Shown piece after piece: positions 34,085-45,985 of a DNA stretch of 64,000 nt. The notes beneath the pieces were generated by a model, which was not told the DNA's origin, did no database searches, and worked only from the letters and a program-made list of their open reading frames with translations. The stretch is from Poronia punctata (lineage: Eukaryota > Ascomycota > Sordariomycetes > Xylariales > Xylariaceae). The position numbers and the translations under genes are program-made. The DNA lies in contig MU401515.1 of the NCBI GenBank assembly GCA_022579005.1, positions 1 through 64,000 on the forward strand, written 5' to 3'. The stretch's first letter is position 1. The number at the start of each line of letters is the position of its first letter.

Positions 34085-36961
34085 CTACATGACGCCTCTC
34101 TGGTTCATGTGTGCCTGTTGAAATTGTTTCAACATCGTGACTACACCTGGCCCGTCATCATCGTCTACCGCACTATTTTCTCTAGTGGGACCCTTATCTA
34201 GCGAACCCTCCCACGTCGACTCGCCTAGCTGAGCCACGCTCTCTTCCACATCGGCCTCGTCCGTGTAGCTTGTTCCTTGCCTCTGCAACGGACCTCTGCT
34301 GCCCGAACTAGTTCCTGCCGTCTCCTCGATGATATCGTGTTCTCCCTGGTATAGACCTCGCTGCGGGCGAGTCCTTGGGGGTGTCCGACCCACAATAGTC
34401 GAGGATGATGGTTGATGATGTGTATCCAGCAACATGGAAGCCATCGGAGATGGGGCCACGGCGGCGGGGCCGAATCTAGGTGTCTTTCCAGAAGGTTGCG
34501 TGTTCAGTGGCCCACGGTTCCTCGCCCCCTCGTTGCGTCCCACGCGGGATGTCCGCAGATCTGCAGTCAGGGTTGGTGAGGTAAGACCTGGGAACGCCGG
34601 CGGCGGATGAAACTGGTGCCTCCCAGCCGGCCCGAGCGGGTGGGCGCCAGGGAGACCGCTTCTGGGATTGTACACGTAATTGTCCAGGAAGCCGTGCATG
34701 GAAGCCTGCATCTTCCCGTGCTTTGTCGCGTAATAGTCCTCACGGGCATCCGTTACAGCCCCGCGTTGCGGGCGTGTGCCCCGGGCGTCTCTCTGGAAAT
34801 CAAAGACGGCAAATGAACACACGTACCCAAGCCCATCGACGTGGATTGTGAACTCGCGAAAAAAGTCTACGACCTGGTCACTGCATTTCGGCAGCGCAAA
34901 ATAGAGTATAAGCGGTGTCACCAGCACACCGAGGATCTCCTCCAGGAAGATGACGATCCTGGGTTTATAGAGCTCGGCAAAGTCCATCTTGACATCGTGA
35001 CTGTGTAGTCGGCCCTTCCATTGGTCAGGCTCGTAATGTGTGAATTCGATGACGTTTCGCATCGCGTACTCGGGGTCGAACACATCGTTCTCCTCTGATA
35101 TCATACCGCGAGCTACCGCCCAGGTCGTGGTCAGGAGGGCAACAAATGCAAAGGCATTCATGCCGGGAAATATTTCAAAGTCAACAAACATCTCGGGATC
35201 GGAGAATCCGACGATGGCAATGACGGCGATCAGTGCCCCAGCAAAGAACTGAACGGTACGGGCGGCTGACTCAGTCTTCCTCTTCGGAAATTGGTCAATG
35301 TAGTGCTTCGCGAAGGGATACGACATGTTCAGGCGCTCCTCGAACAGGTGTGGCAGCTCGTTAAACTCCCGGAATTTCCACCTCGCCAGGGGCGTATACT
35401 GGCGGGCTCCGATAGAGGAGGTGTTGGTCTTGAACTCCTGCAACGCTATTAGAACAAAGTGCATCTTGAGAGTGTTTCCGCGTTGCTTACGTTGTAGTAG
35501 GTAAATATGAAGTCAATCAACAGGCCGCATGCTAAGAACGGCGCGAACATTAAATTCATCGCAGCCGCGAAGCGAAATCTTGTGCGCATTTCCCGGCTAA
35601 GTTGGCCGCGATGATCGGATTTCAGCACTCGTTGATGAACTTGACCCCCTTCGTTGAAGATGAGGTCCAAGACTCCAAATTGGACGGTCCATTCTAGCGT
35701 TTTGGAGAAAATCTGCCTGCTGTTCAAGAACGGGATAGGAGCAGTAAGGTTGAGGATATCTTTGTTGAAGAGCGCAATGATGTAGTTCTCCCGCCTCATA
35801 AGCCGGTTTGCTATGTCATGTGCGTCTAACCTCTCCTTCGATTGGCTCGCTACGTGACGGCCAAGCTGCTTCGAGATGAATCTACGCTGAGACGGCGTGA
35901 TGTTGGTTGCCGTCTTGACATTCTGATCTCGGAGACTGGTGATCCTGGAGACGACGTCCTGCCACGAGACGGTCTGCATGTCGTCCTCGGGGATCTCGAG
36001 CAGATATACGTAAAAGTCGCGGATATGTGTGAGCCGAGGCATATCAAGAACCCACTGGATCAGCTTCCACACGAAATAGAAGCTGCATAGCCAGAGACTG
36101 AGGTTCCAAACACCCCACATATTCTTGGTGCACTGCGGTATCATGATCTCGGACAGGCTCTTGCTCTGCCTGAGCTTGCTGTAGTCGATACACTGGGTTA
36201 GGAGGGTGAGTAAACTAGCGACAAAAGCGACCTTGCTGCTAACCCGTCAGTCTCCGGTATGCCCGACATGAACTTTCGGGGACATACAACAAATGCAGCA
36301 ACCTATCCAGGACGATACACCTCAGGCCGGCACCCAGATAATAGTCATACACATCCTTGATAAAGACGTCGAGATTTGAGACGTTAGCCCATCTAAACAT
36401 AGCCTTATCCTTGGGCGTGGCGGCAAAGCCAGGTCGTCTGACGGGGATGTCCGGCTCGCCGCGGGCAGAGACGGGTTCACCCTCATTATCAGGATGCAGC
36501 CTCTGATGGGCCTGCGCAGTCTCCCACTGCGCCTGTATCCGTCTCCGATTGGGCTGTCCGCCAGCCTGACGTCGTGACTGGCGAGGACTCGATTCTGGCG
36601 CCTTGCCTTTTGGACTACGGTTTTCCGTGTTCAGGCCTTCGACCAACAGGGAAGCAGGTACATCATTATCACCCTCATCCTCATTTAACAGCCATCGCCT
36701 CTCATCATCTCGTCGAGATCGACCGGAAGCAACGGCGTGGGTAGCTATGGCGGGGTCTACGGGGCTCCCGGTGGAGATACGGCTGCCATCCATGGCGAGA
36801 CGTACGGCATCGTCAAGTTCGTCGTGGTGAAAGTCATGAGCCAAGTTTTCCTCGTCTACATCTCCGCGCGGTCGGCTATCTGGATCGGCGCGTTCTCGGA
36901 GCGGTCTGTACATCTCTTGTTGCTCTTCATCGGCCGCGAGGTGCGAAAAGATGTCAGACAT
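34085..36961 (-). CDS. ATG9: autophagy scramblase Atg9
   Basis: Three exons, complement(34085-35437, 35491-36238, 36288-36961), encode 924 residues. Atg9 is the multispanning lipid scramblase of Golgi-derived vesicles that seed the phagophore in autophagy and the Cvt pathway. Family blocks seen: NVSNLDVFIKDVYDYY before the first membrane span, DMQTVSWQDVV, AHDIANRLMRRENYIIALFNKDIL, SIGARQYTPLARWKFREFNELPHLFEERLNMSY, DHWKGRLHS-like DQWKGRLHS, FFREFTIHVDGLGYVCSFAVFDF. The first 200 residues and the last 220 are polar and probably disordered, as in other fungal Atg9. Intron 1 (36239-36287) ends in TAGCAG, so its acceptor may be used at either of two AGs 3 nt apart, changing one Ser. Intron 2 is 53 bp. 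Identity is certain. Confidence 0.96.
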
Positions 36962-38180
36962 CGCGGTTATCGGGTTCCCTGGGAGCTTGGCTTGTAGTAG
37001 TACGAGTGATGGGCACTTGAGAGAAGACGCATGGTCAGCCGCCGGGGGAGAGCGACAATGACAGATGATATGCTCCGTAATTTAGGACAGGAAAATGTCG
37101 CCAGGAGTTCAGACAGGTGGATAGATTAATAACAGTAATTATACAATAATGATCAAGAGCTGGGTTTGGACGAGCCTAAACTTAGAACCACTCGTAATCA
37201 AAGGTTTCACCTAGTGAATGGAGGATCAGACAGAGAATGAAAGATGGGCAAACAGAGAGTGTTGATTAAACCAAAACTACAAATGGCAACAAGAAGTCTT
37301 CTCGCATCATCCGGCAAGTGAGGCACAGGTAGTAGTCATATGCTCAAATGATCACCTGAAGCCAAGAAAAGCCTACCTATGGGCTGGCTTACCATTACAG
37401 TTCAATGCTGGTGGTTTGGAGCTCAAGCCTCAAGGCGGACAGGCAGTTCCAAGTCACTCGCCAGTACAGTCTTATCGTTATCAGAGAGCTTTTACCTTTC
37501 ATCCGCACATGTGACGTAACAGACCTATCTACAATAGGTAGGTACTTGTAGGTATGTACATACCCCTGTCTCTTCTTAGTAAACCTCAGACACGTACTGT
37601 ATATTTGTACAAAGTTGGCTTAAATAATTCTGATATTGTAATTAAAGTGCGTTGTACTTGTAAAATAAAGTAAAATATGAAAAATGGCCAACTACTCTTG
37701 TAATATATTGTATAAATTCCCTTTGTAATGTATTACTTATAGATAGGTAGCTTGTTTTAAAGATACTCCGTTAGGTACTGTGATACCTTTGATAGGACCT
37801 GTCAAGTGTTAACCTACACATCAACACAATATACTTTTGTAGAAACACTACAAGTAGAAAAACGCTTGTAGTCGAATGGTTTAGTGTTGTGTGTTGCTAA
37901 CTGCGTTGGAGACCTGGGGAGACGTGTTCATCATAGGTACTTCAAACGCCGAGTATATTTACCGTTTGTTTGGTGAGATAGGTGACGATGACATTGGCAA
38001 ACACTGGAGCGACAAATATGTTGTTTGCAGGATAAAGATGATGCAATGCGTCGGTAACCGTTGTGATCAGGGATTTCGTGGCCATGAAAGCCAGGCGATG
38101 GCGTAGACAAAGACTTAAGCAATGTCATTGGCCCGAGATTCTTCATACTTCTTGACTGTAAAGCGACAGCATGTGTCCAT
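36962..38180. other. intergenic, ATG9 promoter side
   Basis: About 1.2 kb between the ATG9 start and the 3' end of the SGT1/ecdysoneless gene. It is moderately AT-rich from 37600 to 37880. No gene or repeat is supported. Confidence 0.5.
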
Positions 38181-40040
38181 CTATCCTCGACTTTCATCGT
38201 TGTTCCCTTCTTCATCCCGCGGTAGCTGAAGACCCATCAACCCTAGAAGGTTTCCAGCCGGCCCAGCCATGCCCCCTTGGCTTTTGAAGCTCTCAAGAAG
38301 ATTCTTGGCCAAGTTGTAGTCAATATCGATATCTTCATCCCCACTTTCCTCTACACCTATTTGGTCGGATTCCTTACACTCATCGGGGAGGATGGGGTCC
38401 TCACTCGAGTGTGAATCGGTAATGTTTGCGGGTCTCGAGTCCAGTTTAAGGGCACCCAGCCCTCTCAACTCGGCCTCCATTTCTGCGGCCAGTTCTCTGA
38501 TATCGTCTTCCTCATTGTCTTCTCTCTCTGGGCCACTGAGTCCATCTCCAACCCCATCAACTTTGGACGTTTTTGCGGCAACATCTGCCTGGTCTTCGGC
38601 AGGTAGGCCCATCATTTCCCTCATCATTCTATCGAACTGAGCCTCATCAAAGCTCACCGCTTTATCTTCGTCATCACTAGCGTCATCTTCTTCCTCTGAG
38701 TCCGTAGAGTCATTATCGCAATCCATATCGTTTAGCTCGGCGCCCTCGTAGCCCGCAGCGTCGTCGTTGAGGAATTCCTCGAAACGCGACACTATCTTGC
38801 GCAGGTCGGCTTGAGTACTCACGTCACCAAACCCGTGCCCTTTTTGCGTCTTACTCCTCCGTCTTCCTTCGAGCTCATTCTCAAAGTCCTCGAAATTGAT
38901 GTCCAACCAAGATTCGTCATCATCCCGGTCAAAGTTGGGCCAAGCCGCAATGTCTTGATTAGTGGGGAGTACCTTGTCGCCGTCCTCCTCTATATCCTCG
39001 AGGTGGATGGCAAACTCTCGCGCTAGACGGTTTTCCTTGTTCTCCGCACTTGTAGCAAGCAGCTCGAAGCCGCTCGTGACCTTCATCCCCAATTCGAGAC
39101 GGTTTGCTATTTTACGTTCCTCCTCAGACCTGGAACCGACCATTTCATCGAATGATTTGACAAGGCCAGCCCAAAGCGGTGGGGTCTCGAAACGCTGGGA
39201 CCTGACTTGGGCGAATAGGACCTTGGTGAACTTGACACTGACAGTTACTAAATCGCTCGGAAGAAAGTGCAGGCTCGGAGAGGAGGCCATTAGCGGCTTC
39301 AGAGCTATAGGGTCTCTTAAGTAGAAGGCCTCGATAGCGGGTGCAATGGCGGCAGGTTGTTCGTGAAGGATATATGCTAATTTTCTAGGGATCGTGATAA
39401 CTGAGTGATGCAATGAGGACTGGATGTGCTCTGGGTACTTCTCCAGCCGGTAGAAAGCCTCCGCTTCTATAAGGGGCGAGTATGTCACAGTCTCTGGTTG
39501 CAGTCTGATATGACTGACCGCTTCTGCTAGAGAAAGAGGGCGTTTGTCCCCAGAACTCGCCGTCAAGGGAAGGAGCTCTAGCTTCCCCTGATGGATCCAA
39601 ACACGGTTGCTGTCGATTTCCGGGCTTAGCCAATTTGGGAGGACGTTGGCTGCTTCGACTAAGAGAAACTCCCCATCGCTATCAGAAACTCGTGCCCAGA
39701 GTGATGGAAAGGTGGTCGTTAGACGCCGTAGCAAATATACTATCAACCATTCGTCCGCGATTGCATCCCCATAATCTGTCGCGCCGTACAGGTAGACTAA
39801 GCCGTCCTCTCTCCTCACTTGTAACCGGAACGAGTCCCTCTGCCAGATATAGTCTTTGGCCGTGTCCATACAAAGCTGCATAGCAGTTTTGCGGACATGC
39901 TCCAATTCCGATAACAAGCTACGAGGATCAAGTCCATCGTCAATAATAAACAGCACGTACTCAACGCAGTTGTCGGGTAGGCTCCTAGGGAGTCCCTCAA
40001 GCTTTTGTCGATGGAGCTGATCGTTTCCTAGGTCATACAT
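38181..40040 (-). CDS. SGT1/ecdysoneless (ECD) family protein
   Basis: A single exon of 619 residues starting at the first in-frame ATG, 40040 (MYDLGNDQLHRQK). The frame is open a little further upstream but without an ATG. Family blocks: LPDNCVEYVLFIID, TKDYIWQRDSF-like AKDYIWQRDSFRLQV, YLYGATDYGDAIADEWLIVYLLRRL, DSDGEFLLVEAANVLPNWLSPEIDSNRVWI and AEAFYRLEKYPEHI. The C-terminal third is very acidic (DSTDSEEEDDASDDEDK) with a short FDRMMREMMGLP helix. Human ECD works with PRPF8 in spliceosome assembly and in transcription; fission yeast Sgt1 (suppressor of gcr two) is the same family. It should not be confused with the HSP90 co-chaperone SGT1. A role in pre-mRNA splicing or transcription is inferred from the family only. 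Confidence 0.9.
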   Translation of the reverse strand: MYDLGNDQLHRQKLEGLPRSLPDNCVEYVLFIIDDGLDPRSLLSELEHVRKTAMQLCMDTAKDYIWQRDSFRLQVRREDGLVYLYGATDYGDAIADEWLIVYLLRRLTTTFPSLWARVSDSDGEFLLVEAANVLPNWLSPEIDSNRVWIHQGKLELLPLTASSGDKRPLSLAEAVSHIRLQPETVTYSPLIEAEAFYRLEKYPEHIQSSLHHSVITIPRKLAYILHEQPAAIAPAIEAFYLRDPIALKPLMASSPSLHFLPSDLVTVSVKFTKVLFAQVRSQRFETPPLWAGLVKSFDEMVGSRSEEERKIANRLELGMKVTSGFELLATSAENKENRLAREFAIHLEDIEEDGDKVLPTNQDIAAWPNFDRDDDESWLDINFEDFENELEGRRRSKTQKGHGFGDVSTQADLRKIVSRFEEFLNDDAAGYEGAELNDMDCDNDSTDSEEEDDASDDEDKAVSFDEAQFDRMMREMMGLPAEDQADVAAKTSKVDGVGDGLSGPEREDNEEDDIRELAAEMEAELRGLGALKLDSRPANITDSHSSEDPILPDECKESDQIGVEESGDEDIDIDYNLAKNLLESFKSQGGMAGPAGNLLGLMGLQLPRDEEGNNDESRG

Positions 40041-40822
40041 CTTCCAAGCGTTGGTAACGAGTTCCAACTTCCAGGCGTCATGAGAGGGATAAGTTTACGA
40101 TTTACTCCATAACGGTTAACCAAACCGGAAGCGCTAGGTAAATGCTTTAATTATTTGTATTTTAGCAGGGACTTTGTTGGTGAGTTTTATGCTTCTATTT
40201 TCTCTATTTTGTATGTTTTATTTTCTGCAACTCTTCATTTTATATACAGTAAGAATTGACGTTTTCTAAGTGGGTACGGTACAACAGTACATGCACAGTA
40301 GGTACATGTACACCTTGTCATGTTCTGGGAAGGAACCTACTCACAAACTGTGTACATGCCTAAATACATCTAATAATATATCATGCCTTGTCACTCCCTT
40401 ATGAGATGTAGGTATACTTGCCTCATAAAAGTCCCTACTAGTATCTTTGAATCGTACATAGTATGATACACGGTCTCTAGAGTAGACTCGGCCATTACCC
40501 ACCTAGCGGGCTAGACTAGCCCACACAACAGAGATTAGTGCCTGAATAGTGTATCGCGTCCTGTCGCGTCTCCAAGGCCAACTTGCTGCGCGTAAACCGA
40601 CTGGAAAGGCCTACCTACGAGTACTGTTTGATATGTACCTTTGTGCAAAGACTTCGTTTGCCTGGCTCATCGATTGTCGCTTGGTCTCCCCTTCGTTCAA
40701 CAACGCCCACTGTTTTGCAACGAAATATCTCGGCTTACATTCGCGATGCAGCGCGCAACCTGTACTTACCTGTAAAAAATTCGTGTCGACCCAGAACGTC
40801 AGCTGTGCTGCCCCGCCTCGAT
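40041..40822. other. divergent promoter region
   Basis: 780 bp between the starts of the ECD-family gene (-) and SMC6 (+). The left half is AT-rich; the right half is CG-richer. Frames at 40549-40875 and 40611-40865 overlap the SMC6 start in other frames and are not credible. Confidence 0.5.
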
Positions 40823-43800
40823 ATGCCCTCCGCGGCCCCATACAAACGCTCACGCCAGTCCGCATTCCACGATGATGGATCCGATGACGAGCAAACCTTT
40901 ACACGGACGGCGAGTTCTAGTTTGCGAAACGATACGGTCAGTGCCCCTCGACCTAACGTTAGGCTTGAACGAGCCCTGGCCAACTAATATATAATACAGC
41001 AGCGAAAAAAGGCACGGTTATCTGGAGACAGTAGAGCCCTGAAGGCTCGACGTGCCAATGCCGCAGAAGATGATGAGCCTACGGTTGGATCGGATGATCA
41101 CGACTCCGCGGCACCACCTGCGACGCAGTACGAACTCACACGTGATAATGGCTTTAAGCACCTCGACCACACCGAATTAGACGACCAACTTGCCACCCAG
41201 CGTCTCAAAGAACGACCCTCGGTCCTCGCCGAAAATCATGAGGCTCTCAACGCTATCATAGAAAGCATTACTTGCATCAACTTCATGTGTCACGTCAGGC
41301 TACATGTGGAACTCGGGCCACTCCTAAATTTCATCGTTGGTGAAAATGGGAGTGGCAAGAGCGCTGTTTTGACCGCCATCACCCTATGTCTGGGTGGCAA
41401 GGCCAGCGCCACCAATCGCGGCGGGAGTTTAAAGAGCTTTGTAAAGGAAGGCACCGAGCATGCAAGCCTCATCGTCCGGCTCAAGAACCAGGGCGAGGAT
41501 TCCTACATGCCTGATCTGTACGGAGACTCTATCATCTGCGAGCGGTGGTTCACCAAGTCTGGTTCAAGTGGCTTCAAGGTCAAATCAGCTGCCGGGAGGA
41601 TTATATCAACGAAAAAGGCCGACGTCGACGACATTGTAGAGTACTACTGTCTTCAAGTGGATAACCCCCTTAACGTCCTGTCCCAGGACAACGCCAGGCA
41701 ATTCTTAAACTCGGCCTCACCGCTAACGAAGTACGCGTATTTCGTCAAAGGCACGCAACTAGAAAAACTCGATGACGATTACAAACTCATTATGAACTCT
41801 ATTGAAGATCATGAAGTAAAGCTCAGAGAGCTCGATGAGAATCTCACCTATGCTCGGGAGAAATTTACCAAAGCAGTCCAACTCAGAGATGCTGCCAGCA
41901 AGGCCGCCGAAATGCGGCACAGAATTCAGGTATACACGAACCAATTAGCCTGGGCCGCAGTAGAAGAAGAAGAAGAGACGCTAAAAGAGAAAGAAGCTGC
42001 AATCGTTGCGGCCATGGCCGAGATATCGCGGGCAGAGGGGTTGATAGCAGAAAAGGCTGGTGCCCTTGAAAAGATCGACGACCTAATCCAGCAGAAAGAA
42101 GAAAGCCTAGAGAGCGAACGCCAAGAAGAGACGCGTGCAACCGAAGCAGAGGACGAAATCAAACAGCGGTTCGAAGCGATCAGAAAATCCATCAACGAGC
42201 TTCACGCTTCTGAGAGGCATATGCATACCAACTTGGAGGCTGCCTCTAAAGCGGTCAAGAAGTACGAGCGGTCAATCGTCGAGGAAGAGCAGAGGCTCGA
42301 GGAAGTGAGCGGAGGTGCCATGACAAAAATACAAAAGGAGCTCGACGCAGCTATCGAGACTCGCAAGAGGATTGAACAGGAGAGAATAGATCACAAAGCC
42401 GATTTACAGCCGCTCCAAGAAGCCGAACAGGCGGCGATCGCCAAGGCAGAAGAGCCTGCCAACTCCCTGGCGCGGAAGAGAGAGGAGATCCAGTCCGCCG
42501 AATCGGGTTTGCGGGTGCTGAGCCAGGCTCGGAGGGACCCTCTTGACAGTTTCGAACCCAAAATGCGACAGCTTCTCAAAGTCATCGACGATGACAAGGG
42601 TTTTGCGCAGAAGCCGATAGGGCCGCTGGGAGCGTTTATTCAACTCACCAAGCCTGAATGGATGTCTATCCTCGAGAAGTATATCGGACAAGGCTTGGCC
42701 GGCTTCATTGTGGGGAGCAAAGCAGACCAAGCGCGGCTGATGGGTCATATGGACAGGCTGCGGATATATGGCTCATCTGTCTATATCGGGAATGCGGCGC
42801 TTAACAACCTCAGGGAACCGGACGCCAAGTTCGATACGATCTTAAGGGTGTTGAAGTTCGATGACCAACGAGTACGCGATCACCTAATCATCAATAACCA
42901 CATCGAACAAACGCTTCTCATCGAGAGTCGATCTACAGCCGAAGATGTCATGTTCGGTGGTCCGCCCGAAAACTCGGGGTCCTGTCTTGCTTTCCACGAC
43001 CTGAAAAAAGGCCACGGTGTGCGTATCACAAACATACGGGGAAATCTAAGCACATCACCCATCAGCCCCAATCCCAGTCAGAAGCCGCGCATGAAAACAG
43101 ACCAGGACAGCCAGGTCAACTACTACAAAGAGCAGTTGATGCAACTCAATGCTGAATACCAGGAGATTGAAGGCCTGAGGAGAGCAGCGGAGCAAGCGGT
43201 CCAGCGTGCTAGACGAGCAACCGCCCAGCACAAACAGCGCGAGGAGCAACTGAAGCGGGAAGGGGAGAAGGCACAGGTTGCCGTGAATAATATACAGGCA
43301 AGTCTAGACGAATTCGATGGCACCGACGGTAGACTACAAGGGTTGAAAGAGGCGCTTAAGGAAGAGCAAGAGAGAAAGGATCACTACGGAAACCAGTATG
43401 CCGAAGTAGCCATTAAAAAGACCCAGCTTAATGAAGAGGCCGACGAGCTCAAGAAGGAGCTAAGCCAGGCTCACAAGGTAGCCAGTGATCACAACGCACG
43501 AGTTATCAAGGCGAAGGACAAGATTGAAAGACTCAAGGAGACCCGGCGTCTAGCTCTGAGCGAGAAAAACGCGGCCCACGACAACCGTGCGGTAGCAGAG
43601 GTCGCAAAGACAGAAGCCGAGGCTGCACGGGACCGCCAGGCCAAGGTCCTCGAAGACTCCATCGGGGAAGCGACCGAGGTCGTGTCCCAACGAGCATATA
43701 TTCCCGAGGGAGAAACGAAACAGAGCATCGAGCGCAAGTACGAGTCAACCTTTCAACAGATGCGTAGGCTAACAAGCCAGATGGGTGGTTCGGAGGCCGA

Positions 43801-44536
43801 GATTAACCACTGGGCGGGTGAGGCGAAGCGGGATTTCAATGCGGCCCGCCAGAATGTCAAAAGCGTTCGCCAGGCAGTGGAGATCCTGAAGAACTCGCTG
43901 GTCCATCGACTGGGCAAATACAGGGATTTCCAAAGGCACGTGTCAGCGCAGGCGCGCTGCAATTTTAGTTACCTCTTGAGCGAACGTGGCTTTAGAGGCA
44001 TGCTCCTCCTCGACCACAAAAACAAGAAATTGGAGGTGCAGGTTGAGCCAGACAAGACGCTGGAGAATGGCCGGGGTCGGAATACAAAGACGCTTTCGGG
44101 TGGTGAGAAGTCATTCTCATCCATCTGTCTTCTGCTAGCTATCTGGGATGCCATGGGGTCGCCCCTGCGCTGCCTCGATGAATTTGACGTCTTCATGGAC
44201 AATGTCAACCGTGCAATAAGCACAAACATGCTTGTAAGCCCATTTTGTTTTCCCTGAGACAGAAAGAAAGGGGGGAGGGAGCGGACGCAATCATGTTTTA
44301 CTGGTCTGGCTCATGGCGCTAACTCGGGTGTATAATAGATCGAGGCCGCACGTCGCTCGGTTGGTAAGCAATTCATTCTTATCACGCCGAATGCTATCGA
44401 AGGCAGAGCGAAACTAGACAAGGACGTCAAGATCATCAGGTATAAGCGGTTCACCAAACAGCGGCAAATTCACTACTAACGAGGTTGCAGGCTCACCGAT
44501 CCTCGCCAGCAACGTCTCCCAGACATGGTCCAATAG
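40823..44536 (+). CDS. SMC6: Smc6, SMC5/6 complex ATPase
   Basis: Four exons (40823-40936, 41000-44233, 44339-44439, 44491-44536) encode 1164 residues. Smc6 pairs with Smc5 and the Nse subunits in a DNA-entrapping complex needed for homologous recombination, rDNA stability and replication-fork repair. Features: Walker A GENGSGKS at 152-159 preceded by CINFMCHVRLHVELGP; two long coiled coils (about 310-560 and 740-1000) separated by a hinge near 560-690 (IGPLGAFIQL, VYIGNAALNNLREP); the ABC signature LSGGEKSFSS at about 1070; Walker B CLDEFDVFMDNVNR with Asp1098/Glu1099; and the C-terminal QFILITPNAIEG block completed by the small last exons. Intron 1 ends in CAGCAG, another possible tandem acceptor. 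The N-terminal 120 residues are basic and disordered. Identity is certain. Confidence 0.96.
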
Positions 44537-45054
44537 CTGGCACACCCGAAGTTGGTGTAATTTCTACTATGATCTCCCCTTTACTGTCAAGCCATACCTA
44601 AACCATGTTATAGCTGAGAGTGACAGAGTGTATGGGGCTAGTTATACGAGTGTTTAGGCGGTCCGGCGTTCTGGGTCTGAGGGAAATCGGAAATCAAATC
44701 ATGTCGACTGGTCATGGTTACATTTTCGCCTGTCATCTATTTGCTTGTTCGGCCAAGGAGCACGAGTCTGTACCGGTGTAGCTTTGGTTCTGATCTGACG
44801 GTTATAGACAAGGGGGCTTCGCTGCCGATCAAACTGTATTATAGACGAGCGGAAGCAGCGTGGCGTGGATGGTATCATGGGCAGCTGGAACTTCTATCTT
44901 GAAAGGTTGCTACGAGGTACCTTTTGCAACACCCATAATCCGAATTAAAACTATACAGGTATTTTTACAGTGCTAGACAAGCGCTAACAAGAGCGCACGA
45001 GGTATTTTTCTTAATCTCTCAAAGATCTCCCCGAATGTCACACTCGATGGCATG
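44537..45054. other. intergenic, convergent 3' ends
   Basis: About 520 bp between the stops of SMC6 (+) and COQ9 (-). It holds 3' UTRs; nothing else is visible. Confidence 0.6.
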
Positions 45055-45985
45055 TCATATCCTGACACCCTTACTTCTCAACACGTTCACACCAGCGGAC
45101 GCGGTGAAACCAACCCACTGCGTAACACTGCCGACTACACCAGACAAGCTGCCTGCTTCAGCGAGGCGGCGTTTTAGGAAGGCACGGGTCTCATCGAACC
45201 CTGGGGACCGGTCATTGGTCATGAAGAGTTCGGAGGAGGTGTAGATGAGAGACAGGCCGGCACGCTTCGTGTACCAGCTTGGATCGACAGAGGTATCGCC
45301 GGCGAGGAAATGGATTTCGTCTGCTAGGAGTGCCAACTCGTGCAGGGACGCGGGGACGTGGCTCGGTTGGGCCATTATGGCAAGGGCCTAGAATTAGGCG
45401 GGATTTATTCAGCTTAAATGTCGGAGAGTTTTGCAAGGCGATAAATGTGCATATAACTGAATCCTACGACGACGTATTTCGCATGTTCCGTGTAGATGGA
45501 GGCTGGCATGTACTTACCTCCTGCCACCTGTGATTCACTCCCTTGTTTCCCAGAAGCCTCTCCCACGTCAGCCGCTCGACACGTGCCGGTATGGTAAGGG
45601 CAGCCTCTCCGCCAACAGCGTTGCCCGCAGGAGAATCAGAAAATATGGCGTCGCGGCGGGCGGAGAGCGCTTGTCTTTGGGCAACCAAATGATACCGGAT
45701 CAAGCTGAAGGGGCCTTCGGGCAGCAGGTTCGCACTAATGTCGAGGTAGCCGGCGTCGCGGGCCCCGAGCGACAGGGCATGCCGCGTGAAGCCGTGCTCG
45801 GGCACATGCCGGTAGGCGGCGGCAAGAATGGCCTGCTCGGTCGCGTTGAAGACGCCCACCGGGGTGGGATGGTCATAGGAATGGTAGGGGCGGAAGGCAA
45901 GTGCCGGTTCGCCCTGTTGTCTTTTTGCCGCTTGTCGGATCCCCCTGAACAGCGCCGGGCGCAGGATGGCCCTCGATGGTGCCAT
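45055..45985 (-). CDS. COQ9: Coq9, ubiquinone biosynthesis lipid-binding protein
   Basis: Two exons, complement(45055-45387, 45518-45985), with a 130-bp GTAAGT...CTAG intron, encode 266 residues. The N-terminus (MAPSRAILRPALFRGIRQAAKR) is a typical cleavable mitochondrial targeting sequence. The body matches the TetR-like Coq9 fold: EQAILAAAYRHVPEHGFTRHALSLGARDAGYLDIS, then the C-terminal domain with SLHELALLADEIHFLAGDTSVDPSWYTKRAGLSLIYTSSELFMTND, where the D-x-SWYTKR and F-M-T-D-x-SP signatures are clear. Coq9 binds lipid and presents ubiquinone intermediates to Coq7 in the matrix-side CoQ synthome. The C-terminal helix (WVGFTASAGVNVLRS) likely inserts in the inner membrane. Length and motifs are normal. 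Confidence 0.95.

Noticed and set aside
40041..40081. Upstream start for the SGT1/ecdysoneless gene at the ATG at 40081
   Set aside because: That ATG is in a different frame and meets a stop soon; no splice sites rescue it in the short interval.
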